This document shows positions 17,350 to 26,304 of a stretch of 64,000 nucleotides of DNA, one piece after another (the stretch's first letter is position 1; each line of letters begins with the position of its first letter). The translations under genes and the position numbers were made by a program. The DNA is from Halorussus rarus. Its GTDB lineage: Archaea; Halobacteriota; Halobacteria; Halobacteriales; Haladaptataceae. Below the pieces are notes generated by a model. The model saw nothing but the letters and a program-made list of their open reading frames with translations, searched no databases and was not told the DNA's origin. Where the stretch lies: positions 1,364,001-1,428,000 of the forward strand of contig NZ_QPMJ01000002.1 of assembly GCF_003369835.1 (NCBI RefSeq), given 5' to 3'.

Positions 17350-18282
17350 ATGGGGGATTCCACCGGCGACACGACCGACCGAGACGAATCGACCGAGAGA
17401 ACGGACGCCGCACCGAGCGCCCGGCGACGGAACGTCCTGCGCGCGCTCGGGGGCGCGGGCGCGCTGGGCGCGTTCGCGGGGACGGGCGCGGCTCGCGGAC
17501 TCGCGAGTGCCGCGGACTCGGCAGCGACGGACGCGAGCACGCCCGCGGAGGCCCGCGAGCGCGCCAGGCAGGACGGGGAGATCGACCCGGTGTGGGGGTT
17601 CCCGGCGCTCTCGGACGACGCCGAGCCGCCGACCAGCCCGCAGCACGAGGTCGAGTTGCAGATTCGGCCCCGCGACGCGCCGATTCCCGAGTTCGTCTTC
17701 GAGCCGACCGGGCTCTACGTCGAGCCGGGCGACACCGTGCGGTTCAGCTACGAGTCGCCACATCACACCGTGACCGCCTACCACCCCGCGTTCGGGTACG
17801 TCCAGCGCGTCCCCGACGACGTGCCGCCGTTCTCCGCGCCGGCGCTCCCGCAGGGCGGCTACTGGCTCTACACCTTCGACCAGTCCGGCGTGTACGAGCT
17901 CCACTGCGCGCCCCACGAGATATTCGGCCACGCGATGCGCGTCGTGGTCGGGTCGCCCAGCGGCCCGGCGGCCGACCCGCTGCCGGACCTCTGCGCCGGA
18001 CGGGGGACGGCGACCGAGATGGGTGAGCAGACAGCCACCGAGACCGCGACGGCGGAGGCGGCGACGACGATGCCAGCCGGCGGGGAGGCCGGTGGCGGCG
18101 AGGGCGGACAGGAGGGCGGCCCACCGGAGCCGGAACCGCCGCGGCTCGGCGCGTACGCCGTCCTCACGGACCCCGCGCTCGACCCAGAGGCCATCGTCGA
18201 GGAGCGCCGTGTGTCGTGGGACGACCTGGCGCCCGAGAGCAAGCAGCTGTTCGTCCAGATTCGGGGCTTCCCGCCGTGCTGA
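17350..18282 (+). CDS. Tat-exported halocyanin-like blue copper protein
   Basis: A 310-residue protein. The Tat signal is near residues 25-55 (SARRRNVLRALGGAGALGAF). The cupredoxin domain (~residues 95-215) has the full ligand set: SPHHTVTAYH for the first His, then ELHCAPHEIFGHAM for Cys, His and Met. It would carry electrons outside the membrane. A Thr/Glu/Gly-rich linker follows (~residues 225-270), then a ~45-residue C-terminal module ending RGFPPC. ATG 17350 is ~33 bases after a TTTATT box; ATG 17332 is possible. Confidence 0.88.
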   Translation: MGDSTGDTTDRDESTERTDAAPSARRRNVLRALGGAGALGAFAGTGAARGLASAADSAATDASTPAEARERARQDGEIDPVWGFPALSDDAEPPTSPQHEVELQIRPRDAPIPEFVFEPTGLYVEPGDTVRFSYESPHHTVTAYHPAFGYVQRVPDDVPPFSAPALPQGGYWLYTFDQSGVYELHCAPHEIFGHAMRVVVGSPSGPAADPLPDLCAGRGTATEMGEQTATETATAEAATTMPAGGEAGGGEGGQEGGPPEPEPPRLGAYAVLTDPALDPEAIVEERRVSWDDLAPESKQLFVQIRGFPPC

Positions 18283-18405
18283 CTGGCTGGGGCTGACTCG
18301 ACCGCGACCGCCTGTCCGCGACCGACCGACTACGGCGACGAGACCGGCTGGCCGTCGATCGCGGCGCGACAGCGACGATGCGGCGCGACGGTCGCCCGCC
18401 GCCGC

Positions 18406-18498
18406 TCAGAAGAACGACGCCGCGTACGCGACGCCCGAGGTGAGCATCAGCATCACGAAGAAGATCGAGATCAGCTTCTGGCGCGTGCTATCGTCCAT
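18406..18498 (-). CDS. 30-residue single-pass membrane microprotein
   Basis: ATG at 18498, TGA at 18406. The peptide MDDSTRQKLISIFFVMLMLT then SGVAYAASFF has a charged N-terminal head and one membrane helix. It lies downstream of and convergent with the copper protein gene. The codon use fits the genome (GC-rich third positions outside the hydrophobic core). Single-helix proteins of this size are often subunits of respiratory or transport complexes, but no partner is visible. Confidence 0.6.
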   Translation of the reverse strand: MDDSTRQKLISIFFVMLMLTSGVAYAASFF

Positions 18499-18585
18499 AC
18501 GAGACCGGAGCGGAGGGACCGAAATAATGGTTTGGGTCGCTGGCGACGGGTCGCCCTTCGAGACGCGGAAAACCGCGCCCCGGCC

Positions 18586-18762
18586 TCAGTCGGCCGCCAG
18601 CGTCCCGAGGACCGCGTCGCAGGCCGGGCACAGCACCATCCAGTACTGCTTGGCCGTGGTCGCGGTGACGGTGACGCCCTCGCGGTCGGCGGAGGGTTCG
18701 ACGCGACGCTTGCGGTAGTTCGGCTCGTCGGCCTCGGCCCCGCAGGACGGGCAGGTCGGCAT
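18586..18762 (-). CDS. 58-residue zinc-ribbon protein
   Basis: ATG at 18762, TGA at 18586. It has MPTCPSCGAEADEPNYRKRR at the N-terminus and MVLCPACDAVLG near the C-terminus, i.e. two CPxC knuckles 38 residues apart, a typical zinc ribbon. It sits 30 bases downstream of the taw2 stop on the same strand, so it may be the last gene of the nmd3-taw2 transcript. Function unknown. Confidence 0.78.
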   Translation of the reverse strand: MPTCPSCGAEADEPNYRKRRVEPSADREGVTVTATTAKQYWMVLCPACDAVLGTLAAD

Positions 18763-18792
18763 ACGCGAGCGTCCGACGGACGGGACTTAAAT

Positions 18793-19878
18793 TTACTCGA
18801 CGCGGGCGTCCACGACGACGTGCCAGACGCCCTCGCTGTGGCTCTTGACCTTGCGACGGTCCAGCACCTCGACTTCGCGGTCGACCCCGGCTGCCGCGTC
18901 CCGGAGTCGAGAGACCGGGCGGTCCCAGAGCAGGTCCTCCGGGGTGGCCTCGTGCATGTGGACGACGCCGCCGGGTTTCAGCGCCGCCAGCGCCGCGTCG
19001 AGGTACTCGTAGGACGCGTCGGCCGGCGCCCGACTGTCCTCCGAGCGCGGTTCGGACGCGTCGTAGTAACCCATCACCACGCGGTCGGCCGGCGGTTCGA
19101 CCTCCACCTCGCGACAGTCGGAGCGGAACGCCGAGATCCGGTCGGAGACGTCGTTGAGCATCGCGTTCTCGATCAGGAACCGGAACGCGGCGGGGTTGCG
19201 CTCGACCGCGGTCACCTCGGCGCCGGCGCGGGCCATCGGCAGGGCGAAGTAGCCGATGCCGGCGAACATGTCGAAGACGCGCTCGCCGGCGTCGACCGCC
19301 TCGCCCATCCGGGCGCGCTCGGCCTTGTTGCCCGGCGAGAACATGACCTCCGCGAGGTCCAGCGCGTACTGGGTGCCGTGTTCGGTGTGGACCGTCTCGG
19401 TGTCGCCGGCGCCCGCCACGACCGAGACCGAGGGCTCGCGGTGGGCGCCCGAGACGCCCTCGTTGGCGAGGACGGTGTCGGCCTCGCCGTGGAGGTCGAG
19501 CAGCGCCTCGCCGAACGCCTCGCGGTCGAGGTCCGCGTCCGAAGCGGTCCCGCTTTCGTCGCCGAAGGTGACGAGCACGACGCTGCCGACCACCGCCCAC
19601 GACCCCGGCGCGCGGGCGATCTCCTCCTCGGTCCACCCGCGCTCCCGGAGGTGGGCGTCGAGGTCGGGGAGGCGTCGCTCGGGGTCGACCTGCTCGACGA
19701 CGTCGCGGACCCGGGTCTCGCTCGGCGGGCCGGTCACCGGGAGTTCGACGTACTCGTCGCCGCGCTCCCGGACCTTCCGGGTCACGTCGTAGACGCCCTC
19801 CTCGCGCAGCGCCGCGATGGTCGCCTCGCTCTCTGGCTTGCGGACGACCGCCGCGAGGTCGCTCGCCGCGTCGGTCAT
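18793..19878 (-). CDS. taw2: Trm5/TYW2-family enzyme, probably Taw2
   Basis: A 361-residue class I SAM-binding enzyme. The N-terminal ~150 residues match the archaeal Trm5/Taw2 D1-D2 region (RERGWTEEEIARAPGSWAVV; MFSPGNKAERARM). The SAM site is RVFDMFAGIGYFALPMARAG and TAVERNPAAFRFLIENAMLN. In place of the NPPY/NLP methyltransferase motif of Trm5 it has ADRVVMGYYD and HMHEATPE, as in Taw2, which transfers an aminocarboxypropyl group during wyosine synthesis on tRNA-Phe. Assignment to Taw2 rather than Trm5 is by motif only. Its ATG overlaps the nmd3 stop by four bases. Confidence 0.78.
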   Translation of the reverse strand: MTDAASDLAAVVRKPESEATIAALREEGVYDVTRKVRERGDEYVELPVTGPPSETRVRDVVEQVDPERRLPDLDAHLRERGWTEEEIARAPGSWAVVGSVVLVTFGDESGTASDADLDREAFGEALLDLHGEADTVLANEGVSGAHREPSVSVVAGAGDTETVHTEHGTQYALDLAEVMFSPGNKAERARMGEAVDAGERVFDMFAGIGYFALPMARAGAEVTAVERNPAAFRFLIENAMLNDVSDRISAFRSDCREVEVEPPADRVVMGYYDASEPRSEDSRAPADASYEYLDAALAALKPGGVVHMHEATPEDLLWDRPVSRLRDAAAGVDREVEVLDRRKVKSHSEGVWHVVVDARVE

Positions 19879-21017
19879 GCGTCCTCGCCGGCGGCGTCGT
19901 CGGGCACCACGTGGAGGCCGGCGCGGCTCTTCAGCACCCGCACGGTCTCGGCGTCGGGGTCCACGAAGTCGGGGCGCGCGATGGTCTCGGTCCGGTAGGT
20001 CTCGGGGTCGAGCACCTGGACCGCGCGCTCGTCCTCGACCGCGACCAGGGTGGTCTCCTCGGCGTCCTCGGCGCGACCCAGTCGCCGGGCCTCGGGCGCG
20101 TCGCCCTCCTCGAAGCGGGCCTCGTACTGCTCGCCGGTGGTGAGCCGCGTCCCCTTGAGGTTGCCCCGGACGCTCCGAACGAGGACGGGGCCGTCGCCGT
20201 CCTCGGGGTCGATTATCTCGCCGGGCGAGTACGGCGGCAGGCGCACCGCGTAGGTCACCCGGTAGACCTCCTCGCCGTCCTCGTCCTCGGTGACGAGGGT
20301 CTCGGAGTCGGAGTAGCTCCCGCCGAACTCCTCGACGACCTTGGCGGCGATCTTCTTGCCGATGTTGGTGGTCGAGACCTTGATGTTCACGCCGTCGTCG
20401 GTCTCCTTGGCCTCGGTGACGAAGGCGTCGCGGTCGCCGGTCGCCTCCATCTCGGCGACGATCTCGTCGGCGATAGCTTGAGCGCGCTCGACCTCCTCGC
20501 CGGTGGGCGTGCGCTCGGCGGCCCGGACCTGGACCGTGCTGGCGTAGTAGTCGCCGTTGATGCGGCCGCAGCGCGTGCAGGTCTGGCGCGAGATCTTGAC
20601 GGGGACGACGACCTCCTCCTCGACGAACGTGTCCCGGACGATTCCCGAGAAGGTGCAGTGCATCCGGATGGTGTTCTGGTCGACCTGCTCGGGGTCGACC
20701 CGCCACGAGACGTCGCGGGCGTCGAGGTGGACGCCCAGCGACTCGCTGACCTCCTCGATGGCGACGTCGGTGTAGTCGCGGGCGTCGACGTCGACCCAGC
20801 GGTTGCCCCGGTGGACCGCCCCGCACTGCGAGCAGACACGGACCTCGATGCGGTCGGGCGCGTCGACCAGGTCGAACCGGTCGAAGTAACAGGCGTCGCA
20901 GAGCTTCTGCTCCCTGCCGCGCTTGCCGGCCGCCTCGGGGAGGGGCGTCCGCTCGGCGGGGTCGGCCTCGATGGGGTCCCCGCAGTTCGGACAGAACTCG
21001 CGGGCTTCCATAGTCAT
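19875..21017 (-). CDS. nmd3: NMD3-related 60S/50S biogenesis protein
   Basis: A 380-residue protein with the archaeal NMD3 layout. There are four N-terminal zinc pairs (REFCPNCGDP; KLCDACYFDR; VRVCSQCGAVH; TCTRCGRINGDYYAS), then an EVERAQAIADEIVAEME helix, a KxSTTNIGKKIAAKVVEEFGG segment, and beta-rich C-terminal domains. Eukaryotic NMD3 is the large-subunit export adapter; the archaeal homologue is presumed to act in ribosome assembly. It overlaps taw2 by ATGA, so the two are probably translated together. Confidence 0.93.
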   Translation of the reverse strand: MTMEAREFCPNCGDPIEADPAERTPLPEAAGKRGREQKLCDACYFDRFDLVDAPDRIEVRVCSQCGAVHRGNRWVDVDARDYTDVAIEEVSESLGVHLDARDVSWRVDPEQVDQNTIRMHCTFSGIVRDTFVEEEVVVPVKISRQTCTRCGRINGDYYASTVQVRAAERTPTGEEVERAQAIADEIVAEMEATGDRDAFVTEAKETDDGVNIKVSTTNIGKKIAAKVVEEFGGSYSDSETLVTEDEDGEEVYRVTYAVRLPPYSPGEIIDPEDGDGPVLVRSVRGNLKGTRLTTGEQYEARFEEGDAPEARRLGRAEDAEETTLVAVEDERAVQVLDPETYRTETIARPDFVDPDAETVRVLKSRAGLHVVPDDAAGEDA

Positions 21018-21089
21018 GAGTCGGGATAGGGGTTTCGAGGGTTTAAGTCTGAAGAAGCGGCGGGCGGCCGTGACCGTCGCACGGATTCG

Positions 21090-21542
21090 CTATCCCCTTA
21101 ACACGAGAATCCCGACGCCGAGTATCAGCAAGCTCGCGCCTACCCAGTGGGGATTGAACGCCAGGGTCCCGTGGACCGCGTCGTGGACGTTCAGCACGTA
21201 GTGATCAACGATACCGTCGAGGAGGTTGAACAGGCCAACGCCGGCCAGGAGACCGCCGACGGCTCGCACCGCGGAGCGGGGTTCGGCCGACCGGTTCAAC
21301 GTCCGCCAGAGCAGGCCCGCCCCGGCCAGCATGACGCCGACCATCGCGAGCGAGAACACGCCGTCGTAGTAGATGTTCGCCCGCAGGCCGACGAGGCTCC
21401 CCGTCGAGATGCGGTCCGAGAGCAGGTGGTGCCACTGGAGCACCAGGTGGAAGAGGAGGACGTCGAGCAGCGCGCCGAACCCGAAGCCGAGCGTCGCGCT
21501 CCCGAGCAGGAGCGACCGCGAGCGGCCGGAACGTGAGTTCAC
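21090..21542 (-). CDS. DUF2243 membrane protein
   Basis: A 150-residue membrane protein with four hydrophobic segments. The first contains GFGFGALLDVLLFHLVLQWH, matching the DUF2243 signature (Gly-rich helix, Asp, HxxLQWHHLLS), and later NLLDGIVDHYVLNVHDA repeats the Asp/His pattern. The conserved His and Asp in the helices suggest metal or proton binding, but no activity is known. The start is GTG. Confidence 0.85.
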   Translation of the reverse strand: MNSRSGRSRSLLLGSATLGFGFGALLDVLLFHLVLQWHHLLSDRISTGSLVGLRANIYYDGVFSLAMVGVMLAGAGLLWRTLNRSAEPRSAVRAVGGLLAGVGLFNLLDGIVDHYVLNVHDAVHGTLAFNPHWVGASLLILGVGILVLRG

Positions 21543-21623
21543 GGGCGGAGTTCGCGCGCCGGGGCGAAAACGTCCGCGGCCGACCAGTTCCCGCCGACGC
21601 GCTCGAAAAGGTCGTCTACGAAC

Positions 21624-22949
21624 TCAGCCGAACACCGACTCGATAGCGTCGTCGAGCACGCCGACGGCCTCCCGCACGTCGTCCTCGTCGGCGCACAGCG
21701 GCGGGGCGACGATGAGCTGGAACCCCGGCCGGCCGCCGCCGACTAACACGCCCTCGTCGGCCGCCGTATCGACGACCTCCGAGACCGGGTTGTCGCCCTC
21801 GTCGCCCGCCCACGGGTCGACGAAGGGCTCGTCCGTCTCGGGGTCGGCGAACTCGACCGCCCAGAGGAACCCGCGGCCGCGGACGTCGCAGACCGCGTCG
21901 TGAGCGTCGAGCCCGCGGAGTTCGGATTCGAGCGTCGGGGCGATGGCCCGGACGTTGTCGAGCAGTCGGTCCTCGTAGGCGTCCATCGCGGCGACCCCGG
22001 CGGCGCACGCGACCGGGTGGCCCGCGAACGTCTGGCCGACCTCGATGCCCTCCTCGCGGAGCGACGCGCCGAGCGACTCGTCGACGAGGACGCCCGCCAG
22101 CGGGGCGTACGCGCTGGTGACGCCCTTCGCGAAGGTTATCATGTCGGGCTCGACGCCCTCGGTCTCGATGCCGAACCACTCGCCGCAGCGGCCGAAGCCG
22201 GCGATGACCTCGTCGGAGATGAGGAGAATGTCGTACTCGTCGCAGAGCTCGCGGACGCGCTCGAAGTAGCCCGGCGGCGCGGGGTAGGCGCCGCTGGTAC
22301 CCCCGACCGGCTCCATCAGGACGGCCGCGATGGCGTCCGGACCCTCGTTTCTGATGACGAACTCGAGGTGGTCGGCCGCCTTCTCGGCAAGCTCCTCGGG
22401 CGTCTCGGCGTCGAACGCGCCGGGGAGCGGCGGGAGGAACTTCGCGGAGCCGGAGGTGGCGGCGTAGCGCTCGACCGTGGCGCGGGTGCTCGGGTCGCCG
22501 GTGAGCGCGGCCGCGCCGTAGGTCCCGCCGTGGTACGACCGCCACCGGGTGAGCACCTTCGGGGCGTCCTGCTCGGCGCGGGCGAACTGGGCCGCCGCCT
22601 CGTTGGCCTCGCTGCCGGAGATCGAGAAGTAGACGTCCGAGAGGTCGCCGGGCGCGACCTCGCCGAGTCGGTCGGCCAGTTCCGTCCGGGCGTCGTTGTG
22701 CTTCGAGGAGGAGACGTACGGGATCCGGCGGGCCTGCTCGGTCATCGCGTCGACGATCGACTCCTCGCTGTGGCCGGCGTTGACGCAGTACAGTTGCGAG
22801 GCGAAGTCGAGGTACTCGGTGCCCTCGTCGTCGTAGACGCGGACGCCCTCGCCGCGGGTGAGGGTCGGCACCTCGCCGTCGCCGTCGTACCAGTGGGGGA
22901 GGTTGCCGCCCGCCTCCCCGACCGTCGCGGGTCGCTCGCTGTCGGTCAT
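21624..22949 (-). CDS. Class III PLP-dependent aminotransferase
   Basis: A 441-residue fold-type I aminotransferase. GSEANEAAAQFAR binds the PLP phosphate, YHGGTYGAAALTG follows, ILLISDEVIAGFGRCGEWFG contains the cofactor Asp, and ITFAKGVTSAYAPLAGVLV holds the Schiff-base Lys. The second half has the GHPVACAAG motif. The overall pattern is closest to omega-amino acid or taurine/beta-alanine:pyruvate transaminases, but the substrate cannot be fixed from sequence. It stands alone, flanked by unrelated genes. Confidence 0.9.
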   Translation of the reverse strand: MTDSERPATVGEAGGNLPHWYDGDGEVPTLTRGEGVRVYDDEGTEYLDFASQLYCVNAGHSEESIVDAMTEQARRIPYVSSSKHNDARTELADRLGEVAPGDLSDVYFSISGSEANEAAAQFARAEQDAPKVLTRWRSYHGGTYGAAALTGDPSTRATVERYAATSGSAKFLPPLPGAFDAETPEELAEKAADHLEFVIRNEGPDAIAAVLMEPVGGTSGAYPAPPGYFERVRELCDEYDILLISDEVIAGFGRCGEWFGIETEGVEPDMITFAKGVTSAYAPLAGVLVDESLGASLREEGIEVGQTFAGHPVACAAGVAAMDAYEDRLLDNVRAIAPTLESELRGLDAHDAVCDVRGRGFLWAVEFADPETDEPFVDPWAGDEGDNPVSEVVDTAADEGVLVGGGRPGFQLIVAPPLCADEDDVREAVGVLDDAIESVFG

Positions 22950-23017
22950 ACTCGCCCGTCAGTGCGGCGCGTGATAAACGTTCCCGACCCGACAGTGGAG
23001 TGTGCGGGAGCCGATTC

Positions 23018-23767
23018 TCAGAGCGGCGTCGACGCGGCCATCTCCACCATCCCCGAGGAGAGCGCCCAGTACGCCAGCCCGAAGATGAGCGCGTCGTAGA
23101 ACCCGTGGACCAGCACCGGCACGACCAGGTTGTCGGTCCAGGCGTAGAGGTAGCCCAGGAGGAGCGACAGGCCGAACAGGATGACCAGGGTCACGCTCAC
23201 CGCGACGACGTCGGGCGTCGCGATGACCGTGGTCGGGACGTGGACCAGCGCGAACAGCACGCTCGTGAGCACGACGGCGGGCGCAGTCGAGAGCGCGTCG
23301 TCGAGGTACCGCTGGATGATGCCGCGGAACAGCAGTTCCTCGGCCGGGCCGACGACGAGTACGGACAGCGGAACGAGCAGCAGCAGGGTCAGCAGGTAGC
23401 CCTCCTCGGCGAGTTGCGTGACGGAGTTGCCGGCCAGCGGGAGGCCGAGCGCCTGCGCCGCCAGGATCGCGACGAGGCGGAAGGCGAACAGCGCGACGGT
23501 CCCGCCGACGACGATGCCGAGCGCGCGGGCGTCGGGCGCCCTGATCCGGAGGTAGTCGACGCCGCGGCTCGTCGCCCGCAGGAAGACGAGCGCGGCGGCG
23601 ACGAACCCCAGTTCCGAGAGGACGAACGAGGCGACGAACTGCGTCAGCGCGTCGAACTGGACGAAGACGACCGGGAGCGACAGCAGGACGCTCAGCACGA
23701 CGCCGAGCACGGTGAGCCCGGTGGCGACCCCGACGCGGCGGAGCGGGCTGGCCGTTGAGTGTGACAT
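23018..23767 (-). CDS. CPBP-family intramembrane metalloprotease
   Basis: A 249-residue membrane protein with about seven helices. The CPBP/Abi motifs are complete: AEELLFRGIIQRYL (motif 1, catalytic Glu-Glu and Arg), LFALVHVPT (motif 2, His), and VLVHGFYDALIFG (motif 3, His and Asn/Asp equivalent). In other organisms members process prenylated proteins or confer self-protection to bacteriocins. No peptide or prenyltransferase gene is next to it. Confidence 0.9.
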   Translation of the reverse strand: MSHSTASPLRRVGVATGLTVLGVVLSVLLSLPVVFVQFDALTQFVASFVLSELGFVAAALVFLRATSRGVDYLRIRAPDARALGIVVGGTVALFAFRLVAILAAQALGLPLAGNSVTQLAEEGYLLTLLLLVPLSVLVVGPAEELLFRGIIQRYLDDALSTAPAVVLTSVLFALVHVPTTVIATPDVVAVSVTLVILFGLSLLLGYLYAWTDNLVVPVLVHGFYDALIFGLAYWALSSGMVEMAASTPL

Positions 23768-23910
23768 TACGAGGAGCTGACAACCCCCGAGGGGAAATAG
23801 ATTAGCAAAGCGACGGATCGTCGAACGGCGGATCGCCCCGCACTGGTGCGGTTCCCCGGTGGCGAATCGGACGACGAACGTTTAAACCGTCTGAGACCCT
23901 ACGGTCGCGC

Positions 23911-24768
23911 ATGAAGTGGAAGGCAGACTGGGGACTTCGCGGCCGCATGGCCCTGACGATGTTCCTGCTGTTCGCGCTGTACATCGTCTTCATCGGCGTG
24001 CTCTCCCAGTTCGCGAGTCTGTTTGCGATAGTCCTGATCATGGGGAGTTTCTCGCTCGCCCAGTTCTTCTTCAGCGACAAGATCACGCTGTGGAGCATGG
24101 GCGCCAAGAAGGTCAGCGAGGAGGAGTACCCCGACCTCCACCGGACGGTCGGCCGGCTGAGCCAGCAGGCCGACCTGCCCAAGCCCACGGTCGCGGTCTC
24201 GGACAGCCGGGTCCCGAACGCCTTCGCGACCGGGCGCTCGCAGAAGAGCGCGGCGGTCTGCGTGACGACCGGCCTGCTGAAGACCCTCGACGACGACGAG
24301 CTGGAGGGCGTGCTCGCCCACGAGCTCGCCCACGTCAAGAACCGCGACGTGATGGTGATGACCATCGCGTCGTTCCTCTCGACCATCGCGTTCCTGGTGG
24401 TCCGGTGGGGCTGGTGGTTCGGCGGCGGCGACGACGACAGCCCGCAGGTCTGGGTCGCCATCCTGGCCTCGCTCGTGGTGTGGATTCTCAGCTTCCTGCT
24501 CATCCGGACGCTCTCGCGCTACCGCGAGTACGCGGCCGACCGGGGCGGCGCGACCATCACCGGCAAGCCCGCCGCGCTCGCGTCGGCGCTGATGACCATC
24601 GACAGCGGCATGAGCAAGGTCCCGAAGGAGGACTTCCGCGAGCAGTCGGAGATGAACGCGTTCTTCATCATCCCGCTCAAGTCCGACTTCATCGGGAAGA
24701 TATTCAGCACCCACCCCAGTACCGAGGCCCGCGTCGAGCGCCTCCGCGAACTCGAACGCCAGATGTAG
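23911..24768 (+). CDS. htpX: HtpX-type membrane zinc metalloprotease
   Basis: A 285-residue M48B protease. Two N-terminal helices (residues ~13-52), the NAFATGRS motif, the zinc site HELAHVKNRD (His137, Glu138, His141), two further helices, and the third ligand region YREYAADRGGA. It ends with a conserved STHPSTEARVERLRELE. HtpX degrades damaged membrane proteins. A TTTAAA-like box lies ~30 bases before the ATG. The pspAB gene follows 104 bases later in the same direction, a pairing seen widely. Confidence 0.95.
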   Translation: MKWKADWGLRGRMALTMFLLFALYIVFIGVLSQFASLFAIVLIMGSFSLAQFFFSDKITLWSMGAKKVSEEEYPDLHRTVGRLSQQADLPKPTVAVSDSRVPNAFATGRSQKSAAVCVTTGLLKTLDDDELEGVLAHELAHVKNRDVMVMTIASFLSTIAFLVVRWGWWFGGGDDDSPQVWVAILASLVVWILSFLLIRTLSRYREYAADRGGATITGKPAALASALMTIDSGMSKVPKEDFREQSEMNAFFIIPLKSDFIGKIFSTHPSTEARVERLRELERQM

Positions 24769-24872
24769 GTCGCCGGGCGACCGGCGGCCCCGACGCCCGA
24801 ACATCACTGACCGTCTCGTCGTACCGCCCGGAGGGAGCCGACCTTTTTATCGGAGCGCGCGAAGGGAGAGAC

Positions 24873-25478
24873 ATGGGACTGTTCGACGGACTGCGGGAAG
24901 TGCTGGGCATCCGCGCGGAGGCCGACGCCACCCGGAAGGCCGACCCCGAAGACCTGTTCGGGATGAGCACGGCCTACGTCACGATGGAGGCCGAACTGGG
25001 CTACGAGTCGGTCGGCGAGGCCGCGCTCTGCTTCTCGGAGGTCGACAGCGCCGACTTCTCGGACGCGGTCGAGGAGGTCCACGAGATACTGGAGGTCGGG
25101 GCCGAGGAGACCGGCACCGAGACCGAGGCCCGCACCGACGACTACGGCTACTCGTGGGTCGTCCTCGACGATCCGGACTTCGAGGACCTCGTCACCAGCC
25201 TCAACTTCGCCGCCGACACGCTGATGGAGCGGGGATACGGCTCGCGGCTCCTGGCCGCCCTCTTCGCCTTCGAGAAGGACAATCAGTACGCCTACTGGGT
25301 GTACTCGTTCCGGCGGGGCGCGTACTACCCCCTCGTGCCGAAGGGGACCAGCGACCGCGACTCCAGCGCCGAGTTCAAGCTCGAGAGCAACCTCGACGGC
25401 GAGCTCGACATCGAGGAGAACAAGGAGTACTGGTACGCGCTCCTCCCGAGTACGGCAGGCCGCCACCCCTGGGAGTGA
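24873..25478 (+). CDS. pspAB: PspA-associated protein PspAB
   Basis: A 201-residue soluble protein beginning MGLFDGLREVLGIRAEADAT, with DLFGMSTAYVTMEAELGYES, DDYGYSWVVLDDPDFEDLVT and YYPLVPKGTSDRD. This is the PspAB family, named for gene linkage with PspA/HtpX in actinobacteria and archaea; its biochemical role is unproven. It has its own CTTTTTATC box ~25 bases before the ATG, so it can be expressed apart from htpX. Probable role: membrane-stress response together with HtpX. Confidence 0.88.
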   Translation: MGLFDGLREVLGIRAEADATRKADPEDLFGMSTAYVTMEAELGYESVGEAALCFSEVDSADFSDAVEEVHEILEVGAEETGTETEARTDDYGYSWVVLDDPDFEDLVTSLNFAADTLMERGYGSRLLAALFAFEKDNQYAYWVYSFRRGAYYPLVPKGTSDRDSSAEFKLESNLDGELDIEENKEYWYALLPSTAGRHPWE

Positions 25479-25520
25479 CGGGCGGGCCGCTCGACGTCCG
25501 GAACGGCTTGTTCACCGGCG

Positions 25521-26153
25521 TCAGAGGTGGTGACCCAGCAGATTCCGCTCGGCGCGCTGCAGGTGCTCGGCGACCGTCGACGAGTCGACGCCGACGGCGG
25601 CCGCGACCTCCTCGGTCGTCGCCTCGCGGGGCACCTCGTAGTACCCCATGTCGTAGGCGGTCCGGAGCGTCTCGGTCTGGCGGTCGGTCAGCGCGTCCAG
25701 CGGCCGGTCGCCGCCCTCGTACGCGCCGAGCCGTTCGAGGCCCGGCGACACGCCGGCGGTCTCGTACCCGTCGACGGCGTCGGCGATGGCCTCCTGCGGT
25801 CCCACCAGCGACAGGGTGGCGCCGCGCTCGTCGACCGCCGGATCGCAGGTGCCGACCAGGTCGGCGGTCGCGTCCGCGAGGCGCTCGGGGAGTCGCGGTG
25901 CGGTGAACGCGACGACGTAGAGGTGGGCGTCAGCGAGGTCGGCGACGCGCTCCCACCGGTCGACGCAGTCGAGCGACGAGAGTCGCGCCTCGTCGAGCGG
26001 CGTCGCCACCTCGACCTGGACCACGGCGCCGGTCCCCCGACACGCGAGTTCCTCGACGCCCCGGAGCCCCGCCTCCCGACACAGCGACACGAGCCCCGCG
26101 ATACCCATCGCGTCGAACTCCGGGTCGCGTATCGTCACGCGGGCTTCGCGCAT
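25521..26153 (-). CDS. Bat-type HTH_10 regulator
   Basis: A 210-residue protein with a ~140-residue N-terminal BAT-like sensing region (MREARVTIRDPEFDAMGIAG...) and a C-terminal HTH_10 domain: LDALTDRQTETLRTAYDMGY, YEVPREATTEEVAAAVGVDS, TVAEHLQRAERNLLGHHL. It is transcribed away from an ABC transporter operon and shares a 151-base promoter gap with it, so that operon is its likely target. The ATG at 26153 is chosen; longer in-frame starts reach into the promoter. Confidence 0.85.
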   Translation of the reverse strand: MREARVTIRDPEFDAMGIAGLVSLCREAGLRGVEELACRGTGAVVQVEVATPLDEARLSSLDCVDRWERVADLADAHLYVVAFTAPRLPERLADATADLVGTCDPAVDERGATLSLVGPQEAIADAVDGYETAGVSPGLERLGAYEGGDRPLDALTDRQTETLRTAYDMGYYEVPREATTEEVAAAVGVDSSTVAEHLQRAERNLLGHHL

Positions 26154-26304
26154 GGCATCCCGTATCACGCTCCGAGCGCCCAAAAAGGATGTAGGTCCGA
26201 CGCGGAGCCGGTCGAGACGACAATTCCGCCGGTCGCCGACGTATAAATCGTCCCAGCATGTTCGGAGAACGGGCCTTGGTCCGCGCCGCGGTACGGCCAC
26301 GGCG

